DNA of 64,000 nt from Todiramphus chloris collaris (Eukaryota; Chordata; Aves; Coraciiformes; Alcedinidae), in the NCBI GenBank assembly GCA_025345505.1, contig JANVCC010000018.1:56377656-56441655 (forward strand), in the 5' to 3' direction. The position numbers and the translations under genes are program-made. Numbering within the stretch: position 1 is the stretch's first letter; every line of letters starts with the position of its first letter. The notes beneath the pieces are model-generated. The model had not been told where the DNA came from and searched no databases. It was given only the letters and a program-made list of their open reading frames with translations. Positions 12,201-24,200 of this stretch are shown here, piece after piece.

Positions 12201-15200
12201 AGTCCATACAATTAAAAGTATGGAGCTTGATTCCTGCTGTGTTGAAAGGAAAGCACCTTCATTAGAAATCAGCTCAGCAGCAGCAGAGGAAAAGGATCTG
12301 AAAGAGTCTGTCGACTCTTCATTAGTACCAGCTATAGACAAGACCTGTCAAGAAACACAGTTAGACAATCAATCAGAAATCAGACTGTGGCTGCTGCAGA
12401 AAATTCAAGTGCCAATTGAAGGTAGGTCTCTGGTTATCCTTGTTTCCTCTGAGACTTGGACAGCATTGTGACGGTAATGTTTGAATTCACAGTCTTCTGC
12501 TCTAAATTTCCTCTTTCTGTAATACCTGGTCTTTTGGCTTTTTTAACTCTTGTATGTTTTTATATTATCTGCTATTTAGAAGGCAAAAATACCTTCGAAC
12601 TCCCTAAGCTTCTAGTTTGATAAGTAGCTTGTGTGCTCTTTCCATATTCAGTGATCACTGTTATAATCTCCACCTCTGTTTACTGGCTTTAAGAAGGACA
12701 TTGGAATGTTGCCCGGTTGCAGTATTGACAGGGTCACTTCATGGCCTAGGAACTGTCACCCTGTACTGGTAACTTTCATTGCTCCAGTGAAGTCTGTCAG
12801 TGTATTTCTGATAGTACCCAAAGTAGCAGTGCATTGCTGTAAGGGGGGTACCGAAGCATTTGTGACACTGCTTGCATCTGTCTAGTGTCTTACACGCTAT
12901 GCAAACCCTTAAAGAAGTGATAAATAGGAATATATGTACAGTCTTACTGACTGATCATTTTGTCCTGAGTGGTTGTTGGGTTTTCATAAATAAATTTCAG
13001 GTTTCTCTACCAGAAAGCATATAACAAAATGACATCTCAGTTTAGCGAGCATGTGCACACGTGCCTGTTTCTACTGCCTCCAAGCACTCGTCCACCCTGG
13101 AGCGCTGATTCTCCTCTCAATAGCTTAATGAGTCACTGGACATACCCTTGATTCATATGAGGTGGTGGGGGATGATTAGGGTGGAAGTCTTTATTTTAAA
13201 AACAGTTGCTCTTAAAATGATTTTCCTTTCTTTGTGAAGGGTTCATATGTCACTAGTGATTTGGTGATTGTCCTTGAGAGAGAAAAAATAATCTCAGTGT
13301 GTGTACTCCTAAAATGAATGACAAAACTTCAGTGTGATTGAAGCTATAGTTTAATATGCAATTTTTTGTTGCAATACCAGTTAAAGGAACTTACTGCTCA
13401 TGTGCTTGACCCTGGCTTGTGCAGACGAAAGGTGTTTGTATGGCTGTCAGACTGTCAGGGTTGAGGAACTGATCGGGCTTTGTGTGTGCGTGCACGCATG
13501 TGAGCAATGTTACCCTTCAGCTGGATGGGTTTCCTGGACCCAGTCAAACCCTGTCCCTTTTACTTGCCTGCTTCATGTTGCAGTTTGCACCCACCCCGAT
13601 GATCTTACTGTTTTACTTTACAGGGCTATTCGGCACATAGCTGTACAGCTGGGGAGGATACAGGCTGTGACAAAATGAGAATAAACGGCCACAGTTTAGG
13701 ATGAACAAGAATTTATTAAACCAATCTTGCTATTGAATGTCATGTCAGGTTCAATTCTGTATATGGTGCCTCTGAGTATTCCTTTGCATGAGATTATTAA
13801 TCTCTGTGACAATGTTTTATCAGCTGCAGTATTGGTACTTTCCCTTAAGCAGCCCATTTCTTTTGTCTCTCATTCAGATATGCTTCCTTCAAAAGAGGAG
13901 AAGAGCAAGACTCCTCCAATGTTTCTGTGCATTAAAGTAGGCAAGCCCATGAGAAAGTCCTTTGCGTCTCAGAGCACCACCATGTCTCAACAGTACAGTA
14001 AAAAGATAAAGCAACCAGAGTACTGGTTTGCTGTCCCTCGGGAAAGGTAAGCTGCAGCGCATAGCACCACAACATGTTTGTCTCTTCCTTCTTCAAACGT
14101 GCCGCTAGCATATGATTAAAGCACTGGGCTATCACTTGGGTTTCAGCCGTGGTCTAGAAAGCGAGGGGAAGGGGAAAAGGGAAGCAGTGGCAAGAGAGGC
14201 AAGGAATCCACTACGGTGCCTCTCCTAAAAACCAGGTATTTTGTGTGAGCAAAGAAATGGGAGACTCTCCTTCTTCCAAATGGGATTTTTCTTTGGTTTT
14301 GATATCTGAAGCATTTTTTGCTCTGTGGAAATGGGAGACTCTCTTGACTGAATGGGTGTGGCTGTTTCAGCCTTCGGGCCCATAAGAAAAGTCCCTTCCT
14401 TTGTGATAAAATCCGTTTAAATGTTTTATGTGCCTGTAGGTGTGTTATGTGTGCATAAATAGCACTCTAGCCAAAAAATAAAAAAAAAAAATTAGAGGCC
14501 TATGATTTTCCACATCAGTCATCCAAGAATTTTCACTGGCTATGAGGAATACAATCTTTGGTCCTTCTTTTGCTAAAAGGCAACTACAGCAACTCTCCAG
14601 TGTTGATGAACCAAAATAGAGATGTCACTGATCACACTTCTGGTGAATTAGATACCAGGCAGGAAGAATATAAACTGGTGATCAATCTCAGAAGTGTCTC
14701 TTTAAGATGCAGACAGGTGGTTTTTTTGCTTTCTTTCAATATTTTTTTCAGAATGTTTAATTTTATTTTCAGACTTGTAGCCTGTGTATTGATTTAAGTC
14801 TGTTTCCTGTGTTTTAGAAATTAGTGTTCTGAGCAGACCAGTAGTGTGGAAGTTACTGGCCTGGGGGAGGAGGGGCAGAAGTTTAATCCAGCTGGAATGT
14901 GGCCATTGGGAGTGTAGCTGAAGATTGCTTTTGGTTTGTTTGCTTATCTGCTGAACCCAGTCCTTGGCTCCTCAGGGATTGCAAAAGGATGGATTCAGAA
15001 AATTCTAGGTTGAAGTGTGAGTAAATACTTCAAGGAGTTGGATGTTGTAATATAACACAAGGTCAGTTATTGCTTTGGGGATAGTGTATCTAATGTTGAA
15101 TAAAGCCGCTGAGCTGAGGTCGTTTCTGATTGTTGCTGCTCTGTGCATGCAACAGGTAAATCTATTAAGCTTCTTACCATAAACTTGAAAAACAGCTTCT

Positions 15201-18200
15201 CTACTTTTTGTTTGCTGATTACCGAGGGGACCTAACCCATGTATAAACTGGAGCATTGACAACTGGTTTATATTTCAGTTTTTAGAAGGAGGAAAAAGTA
15301 ATCTCTGCAGTGAGCTGTTGCAGCACCGCTTGGCTGTGCTGGCTGTCAGGCCAGGTCTCTGCTGTCGTGGTTGCTGTTCAGATCTTGACCAAAATCTTGT
15401 GGTGAATGTAGTATGAGAACGGGTCATTTTGGTGCTACTTATTCATGTTTTAACACCACAGAGGTGCATAAAAGATCATGTAGAACTTGGGGAAAAAATT
15501 AAATACGAGATCTACTCCTTCCTCTAACATGAGACATGTCTTTGCCTAAGAAATCTGTGTTTTTTTCAAACTCTTGGATGCCTTCCCAAGGCAAAATGCA
15601 TCACTTCTTACCCTCTGGTAATATTCTTGAACCAGTATTGTGTAATAAATAATAATCAATGTTGCACCTTGAGAGTGCTATGAACAGTAGGTCATTTGGG
15701 ATAGCTTTGCAATGTATTTTTGATACAATGTCTCAAACTAATTTAGTAAGTTAAAAAACATTTGGAAGGCAATTAATATTCACGTATGAAAATATCAAGA
15801 ACACCATTCTCCTCTCATCGGCCATGAAGCAGCATATATAAATAAATAAACCACTTTCTGTCCGGTGTAGTCGCCATAGCTTGTGCAGCATCTTAATGTT
15901 TCGTAGTAATTAACAAAAAACCCCAAATGAGCAACAAACCAAACCCGGATTGAGATTGTGAAATTAGGGTCCGTGTCTGTAATCACTGTGTAAATTAAAT
16001 CTTTCTCTGATTCACATTTAATTATATTTTACTGTGATCTCTTGTCATCAGTTGTGAAAATGGCTCCATTTTCATCCTGGGCCCCATAGCCTGCTGCCCC
16101 CAGCAGAGCTGCTCTTCCATCTGCAGACTGATGCTGCTTTCCTGGCCTTGGAAGGCTGCAGGAAAGCTGCCTTGGTGGGGGGGGGAGACTTACCTTACTT
16201 TTTTTTTTTTTCCTTTGTTTTTGTTGGCTGCTTGGTTTGGTTCGGTTTTTTGTGTGCTTGTTTATTTTTTTTAATGGAAACATTTTTAGTACAGAGAGAA
16301 GACAAGCTGATATTCTTTATAAAGACTGTCAGTAAGTGAAAATTCTCACTTGCCTCTTGCAGCTGCTGTAGGTCTTCTGTCTTCTTATGTAGCTTCCCAA
16401 GTGCTGAGTGTGTCCTGGTGTTTGCCGCCCCAGGACCTGCACAGCACGGCCGAGTTAATCAGTGACTGTAGGGCTGCTCTGTGCTGCCTGCTTCATCACC
16501 GCACCGCTCGCCGTAGCACGTAACGGGGGAGATGGAGATCTTGAGTCCCCTTATATACAGATTATTCACTCTAGGGCAGCTTCTTGTTGGGCTCATCTGA
16601 GCAGAGAGGCACCTGTGGTTTTGGACACTAATAGAGAGATTATTTTACTGAGAAGTCTTGCAATGGGTGTAGCTTACAGTATTAGAGGGTAAGTCTGTGC
16701 ATGTTCTTACTACGTGGATTTGTGTTTAAATGCTATGTAGATTTTCCACCCTTCAGGGTTTTGAGTAGTAGTAGGTCAGTAATTACATCATGGATTTCCT
16801 TAAGGTATTGCAGAGGAAAATGCCTTGCACTGGGACAGATAGAGAAATGCAGAATTGATTTGTTTATAAGCATGTCTTCTAACAGTTTATTCATTTTAGT
16901 GCTGACTATTTCCTCGGTCAAAAAGTAAAACTCATTGATTATCTATAATATAAATCTGGCAAACAGTTTTGGTTTATGAACTTAAAATTTGCATTGATGT
17001 AGATGTAAAAGACATTGAACTGAGATCATGCTGCTGAGAGAGCATTTGCCTCTTTGGAAGTTTCTCTTTTCAGAGCAGGCAGTTTTTCAAGAAGGAAAAA
17101 TAATGGGTTGATCTTCTCTTTTTCAGTCTCAGCTTTCTGCCCCATTGATTTGTTGCTTGGTTTGTTGGTTTGGGGAATTGGGGTGAGTTTTCGTTTGGTT
17201 TTTGTTACTGTTTCTGGGGGGTTTCCTTTCGTAGAGCAGGATGTTGCTTGGTTGTGGGTTGTGACTCAGTATCTAGTGCTTAACACCCTGCAGTTTGAAA
17301 GTGAGATCTGGAAGAACTTGCAGCACAACTGACTGGAGTCTATACCTACGTGATGCTCCTGTCCACTTACGCAGGGCTTTGCATAAAGGGGTGATGATGA
17401 AGATGGTCCTGATGATGAAGGATCACTCTTCTATGCTTCTGCTAATGGAGTGGAATAGGTGGCATAAAGCTTAGGTTTAGACTCCTTTCGAATTAGCCTT
17501 CTACAAATAGAGTAGTCATAGACTCCTGATAAATAAAATAAATACCTTTTATCCTGATAAAAGATACCAAACTCTACAGATGTGTCCTGGTTTGAGTGAG
17601 AACAAAACTAATTTGGTTCAGTGACTTTACTTTTCAGCTCAGTTCTTCTACCTAACTGCACTTTCTGAAGTTAGCAGCCTGTTTCCACAGACAGTGTCTG
17701 CTTCTAGCAGTGATAACACCCCATGTTTAGAGTTACTACCAAGGGTTGGTGTGCAGACCAAGGCCACTGCTGGATCTTGTGTACCACATTGGGGGGTGCA
17801 GAAAGTGAAAGGCTGCACCTGCAGGGAGGAGCAGACAGGACAGGTGACCCCAAACTGACCAACGAGGGATTCCATCCCATATACGCCATATTCAGTATAA
17901 AGCTGAGGGATCAGAAGGGTCAAGCCATTTCTGCTCGGCTTGGTTCGGGTCCTCTCCCAGTTTCTTGCTTGCTTCTTCAGTGGCTGGCATCTGAGGAGGA
18001 CTCTGTCTGTTCTGCCTTCAGTCCTGATCTGTGTGTTCCTGAATGCAGTACCAGAATGCAGCTCCTGAACAAAGCTCCCATCTGTTGCTGGGACCAGTCT
18101 GGGACTTTCCCAGTGCCTGCTCCACAACATCAGTGGTGACAGTGACATAATTGCCATCGGGGGGAGGTGGGTTGGGTTTGATACTGGGTTTGTATATATT

Positions 18201-21200
18201 TGTATATATTCCATTTTTATGACTATAATTTTCATTAAAGCTGTTCTAGTTTCCTTTTCTAATCGCTAAGTCTCTCTCCCTTATTCCATTTCCCTTCCCC
18301 TTTGGGGAGGAAGAGGGGTTAACAGAGAGCGTCTGTTACAGGTCTAGAGGGCTGCCCTGACCCTAAACTGTGACAAGATGAAACCTATAATAACCTGTTT
18401 ATAGCTTAATATCTTTTGAAGGCTCATACAAGCCATATGAGGACTTCAAGTACCTTAACTCTTACAAGATGCATGAAGGATCATCATCATCTAGTCAGGC
18501 ACGTTTATAACTGAGTCAAAACCTAAAAAACATCTAAACACAATCTTGATGCAAGCACAGGCTCTGGTCACTGCTCTCCAGTGTGCGCTCCTCTGTTTGG
18601 ATGCATTCATGACCACAGTTGATTGTGCCCCTTTACTGAGCAGTGCAGTGGCACAATACTCCACCAAATTTTCCCTTATGCTAATTTTATCACTTTGCTG
18701 TTGGAATCTTTCAGTATTGTTTTGTACTCTCCAAAATAAATTTTCTATTCATTTTATGTCCTTCACTGTAATATTTTCCATTTATTTTATGCCCTCTGTG
18801 TGTGTTACTGTGAAATCTGGCTACAGCTGGGGGCATTTCCCTCCTTAATCTCCGTTCCATCTTTCCTTTTTGATTTGCGTCACCTAGGTTAGGTTTTTTT
18901 TGTTGTGGGGTTTTGGGGTTTTTTTACCTCTTTTTTTTTTTTTTTTTTTTAAAGTTACTATCTTTTTCCTTCAGAACAATTTCTTTCTGAAGTGATTAAC
19001 TTGAGGTTTCTGAAGTTGTTCCTTTCCTAGTATTTTACTGATGTTTTTCTGTTAGTGCATGGTGCACTTACAAGTATGTGATCCGATAAACAGCTCTTGA
19101 ATTCTGGGGTAAATTTCCTTGCAGCTATCAAGTTGGTTGTAAAAGAGTTCCTCAAGCAGTGGATTTTCAATTTAAAAATTATCTTCAATTTTTTTCAGTT
19201 TGGTGGCTTTGAAATACCACTATAGCCTAATGTAATAATTTAATTAACAGAGAAGGGATACTCTGCATCACCTTTCAGAATGACCTCACTCCTGCAGTCA
19301 CCTATTTTTCGTTTTATGCTACTGCTCCTTAAATCTGGAGTGTCTGGATTTCTTTAGCGTCTGTCCGTTGTAGAGGAAAACTTAGTTATGGACTGCTTAA
19401 ATAAACTGAGCATATGGTCCGTAGGGCCTGACAGGAAATGTTCTGAGTGTACTGAGGAAGTTGGTTGATGTTACTCAAGGCTGCTTTCTATCATGCTTTG
19501 AAGGGTCATGATCCCTGGAAGAGGTTCTTAATAATTGGAAAGAGAAATGCTGCAACCATCTTCAGAAAAATTGAGGAGGACCTGTGGGAGCACAGGGCAG
19601 TCAGCTTCACCTTAGTCCCTGGGAAGATTATGAAGCGCCTTCTTATGGATGCCATTTCCAAGCACATGGAGGGCAAGAAGAGCAGCTATCCTAGGTTTAC
19701 CAAGGGCAAGTTGTTTCTGTGACAACCAGATAACTGTTCTGTTTGAGATGGCAAACTCTGCGAGTATGGAGAGAGCAAGGGATGGTAGTTTTACCATGAC
19801 TTTAGCAAGGCTTTCATCTCCTTATAGCCAAATTGGAGAGACGTGACCAGGACAGGTAGACTACCAGGTGGGCAAAACATCTCACCATTAAATGTAGCTA
19901 ATGTGAGTGGCAGCCACATGCAAGTGGTACCCCTTGGGGGTTGATAGTGTTTAATGTCTTTATCAGAGACAGGGACTTAGGGACAGAATACACCTTTGTC
20001 ATTCTGGGGGATGATGCCAAATTTGGGGAGCGTTCATACATCAGAGAGCAGGTCTGCTGTTCAGAGGGACCTCAACATGAAGAAATGGACTGACAGAAAT
20101 GTCAGGAAGTTCAGAAAAGGCAAATGCAAAGTTGTGCACCTGGGGTGGAGTGGATCCTGTTGTGGTACAGTCTGGGGATGGGTGGCCTGGGGAGTAGCTC
20201 TGCAGAAAAGGAGCTGGGGAAGTTGAGAGCAAACTCAACAGAAGTCAGCATTGTGTTTTTGCAGTAATGAAGTCTTCACTTCTTGCTGGCCCCTGTAAGA
20301 AAGAGCACAGCCAACAGCTTGGGTGCTGGTTATTCCTCTTTCTTTTTGACACATCATTTAAAAAAAAAAGGGGGGGGGGGGGGGGGGGTGTAGGGTGCAG
20401 ATAGTAGGATGGCACCAGGCCCTTCTCAGATCACATGCTGCAGGTGTCAGAAGGAATTGTGATTGGATAGAAGAGGGTAAAAAAACCCATGAGACGTATG
20501 GAACAGGTTGCATGGAGAGGTTGTGGAATCTCTTGGATATTTTCACAACTGGAAACGGACAAGGCTGTGCAGCCTGCTCTAACTTGGAAGTTAGCTCTGC
20601 TATACAAAAACGTTGGCCTAGATGACCTCCAGCAGTGATGTACTTTCTAAATATGTTCTGCAGTTCTGAGGTGATCATATGTCACTGCCCTCTACCAACC
20701 TGCATGAACATGCTTTCAAACTGATCTTAGCCAGACAGCAACAACTGCTGGTTTCAGTGTTCTTTCATAAGAGATTTCTGGGAATTGAGTAGTTAGCTTT
20801 CCAGACTAGGACTACTGCACATAAAATACACAGTGTTCAAGTTAAATGTCTCTTTCAGTTAAAAATCAAGTTAGATAGCAAAGAGATGATCATAATGCTC
20901 TTTCTGAAGCCTCTGTGAGCAAGTGGAGCAGGGCATTTATAGATGTGCAAAAACTTTAGCAGTTAGAAGAAAAAGTATTGACTGCAATGAGATCATAGGC
21001 TTTTAGAAGTACTTTCCATAGTTCACTGCTTTTAGATCTGTGCAACTTTGTAAGCAACCATGTGGCTTCTCACAAAGAAGGGGAATCCTTGGCAGTGGAA
21101 GTGTGACCCTCTTTTAGCATTTTAGCCCTTTCCAGGCAGTTACTGGTGAGAACTACCCCAGAGACTGATGGTTTGCAAAGTACTACTTTGATCTTTTTTC

Positions 21201-24200
21201 TGTGTGAGAGTTGCTGCAGAGGAATGAGTAGCAGCTAAATTTTTTCCGTTTATATGAGTATTAGCCACCTTGCTTGTTCTTGATGAAGGCAACCTGCTAA
21301 TGCTTCAGGAGCTAGTGTGGAGTGTTCACAAATTTAGGAAAATTGTACTAAAACTGTATTTGGCTGTATATATTACAAATGTTTTACAGGTACAGTTCTT
21401 ATTTGATAATAAAAGTTTAAACTCTGCTAGAACATCTGTTAGCCAGGCACCACAGAAGTGTTCGCGAATGTGCAAAGAAGAGAAAAAACTGATGGCAATG
21501 CTAATTTGTTCCTTTTTCATGATTAAGAGGATGCTGCCGTGATGAAGCCAAGTCAATCCTTTATTCTTTCTGAGGATAGTGGAAATTAGATCCAAATTTC
21601 TTGAGGCCAAAGTGAGTCAAGCCCCTTTAAACATCTCATCTGGACTGTGAATTAGTTTAGCTGTCAAGAACAGGCAACAATTTCAGGTCTGTGAGTTTAT
21701 GCAGTTAGAACTGACATCAGACTCTAGCCCTCATTGATAGGAGCATAGAATAAAAAAATACAGACTTGATTGGAAAGATCTCTGGAATTATATTAGTGAC
21801 TCTGAACAGAATCCAACAGTGCTGAAATGATGTTTTAAGATTATTTGTGCATATATATAAACCCTGGTAACTTGAAACATATGTCTAAAATTCTGTAGGA
21901 TTTTTCATGGTTTGTATTGACCAAAGAATTGTCAGGCAGAACTTTCTGGTGAGTAACTGGAGAAAGATCCAGTGTCATAAGTGCCATCTCTGTATCTTGC
22001 CCTTTATAATTAGACGTTTGGTTCGGTTTGGTTTGTGGTGTTTGAGGTTTTCTTCTGCCAACTCAACTTCTCATGCAGGGGGTCCACAATCGTATTCCGG
22101 TTTGAAAATGCATGTATTTATAATATATTACATAAATTCCTTCTTCAGAAGTTGTTCCACTCCTTGTCACGGATGTTGTCAGGGAACACCTCTTTAAAGA
22201 CAGTGATTGAAAGCAGACTGCATTTATGGAAGTGCGTCCACTGCTGCCACTCTGTCATTAGCAAAGTTGACAGTAACTGCCTATTTTCATTACGCACACA
22301 GAATGAAGAATTGTTTCATGGGTAGTCTCTTGCTTTAATAACAGCTAGAAATGTAGTGTAGATGTCACTGATGATCTCTTATAGCTTGTTTTATGCGGGA
22401 GGTCAAACTAAATGAGTAAAGTGAGTTTTTTATGGACTTAACTTTTGTGAGTAACCTAATATCAATCAATTTGACTTCTTAATATGAACTGTATGGGACT
22501 AGACAAGCCATTTAGTGTTACAATGATGCTTTGGCTGTATGTATAGTAGAGGGAGGAGAGAAATATATTGTGGGAAGTGAAAGCAGAAAAACTTTGAAGT
22601 GCTTCAGGCTGCCAGGTGGAGGGAACCGTTGCTTTGTGTGGTATGTGAGGATGGAAATACACGGGTATCCTATCTGTGTGGTTGTCACTTCTTTGGCATG
22701 GGTGAAACCTCTGTACCACATGAAAATGTTGTGTCCATGGACCACTGAACAATGGTTATCTCCTCTTTTATTTACAGGGTGGATCACTTGTATACATTTT
22801 TTGTCCAGTGGTCACCAGAAATATATGGGAAAGATGCCAAAGAGCAAGGTTTTGTTGTGGTGGAAAAGGAGGAGCTTGACATGATAGACAACTTCTTCAG
22901 TGAGCCCACTACTAAAAGCTGGGAGGTGAGCGCTTTCTCCCTTTCCATGAAGCATGTGCATGTCAAATGTGCATCATCTGCTAGGAATCTCAGTACCTGC
23001 TCTTCTGATAACTTGTATGGTGTTTCGTTGTACTGCTTGTTGCTTTGTACAGAAGTCTGTCTCCTCAAAGTTTGTATCTGTCTCACAAACATACTCGTAT
23101 TCCTTCAGTCTTCCTTTCTTCTCTCCCTGGAAAGAGCAGGAAAACAACTGGGAGCTCTCTGGTGTGCAGCCAGCAGAAGTTGTGTAAATACTTGGGTTAT
23201 GTGATGCTAGTATTTTGCAAAACTATACGGGTGTATGTTGTCAGCATTGCTACATTTGTGTTCTGTTTATATGCTGCAAATAAAAATCTCCAAAATGCAT
23301 ATATACACATGAACACCAACACAGCCTCCTGTGTGCTGGGTGAGATGGATTGGTATGTGGTGATGTGCCAGGCCCTTGCTTCTCAGGTGCACACAACAAT
23401 CCTGTGAGGGTATTGTTTCTAAGATTAACTAAGTTTTATCCTTGGACTTTGGCTTTTTCATACAGGGGCTTTTGCAATCTGGTTTAACTACTTGGCATGC
23501 CTGTGTTTGTTATCTGTCAGTCTTCTTGTACCTACAAAGCCTAGTTTCTAGGGGAAATAAGCTCACACTTTTTTTTTTTTTTAATGTTTCTGAATGCTGA
23601 AGCACTTGCTGTGTTAAGGGTTTGGGATAAATTAAAAAACAGATAAATTGCTAAGTGAGAAATACCTTGATGGCAATTTAAAAAGTGACCTGATTATTTG
23701 TCTTAAAGATAAACTTGTTTTCAAAATTATACTGCCCTCTTTTTTTTTATTGTTACTATTATTTTGGGGTTTTTTTGAGCATTTCTATCTTCAAAGTATG
23801 TTGTCCTGTTCAAAAGCAAGTGGGAGTGGGGATTGTCATTTGAAATGTAGCAACATCACCTCTAATCCCAAATAGCTTCTTTTTTTTACAGTTTTGTATT
23901 TTCTTAACATTGGTGCTTTGTGAACTGCAAGATGGAAAAAGAAAAAGGAGTCTTCATTCCTTGTTTTGCTCAGAACTGAGTGCATTCATATATAGCACTG
24001 GATTTCACTGTTCAGTTGTGATTTGCAAGCTATTTTCATAAGACCAAAATGGAGGAGGGTCAGTGATCTGAAGAATAGAGGCAGGAGAGGTCTGGCCATA
24101 CTGGGAGGTCTTCTCTCATTGTTTTATTTAAATAAGCACTGGGAGAAGAATTAGCTTGAAACTGTTTCTAAAGGTGTGTCTCCTTTATTTGTAATATATT

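Larger units (their letters stand above)
14047..22777 (+). other. NCOA7: 8.7-kb NCOA7 intron
   Basis: The intron holds the LTR at 17581-18375 and the CR1 pieces at 19465-20660. It also has T-rich low-complexity DNA near 18890-18955 and an A10/G19 homopolymer junction at 20360-20388. No conserved coding exon was recognised. Confidence 0.7.

Noticed and set aside
11556-12341. Minus-strand frames over the large NCOA7 exon
   Set aside because: Mirror frames of a real coding exon on the + strand.
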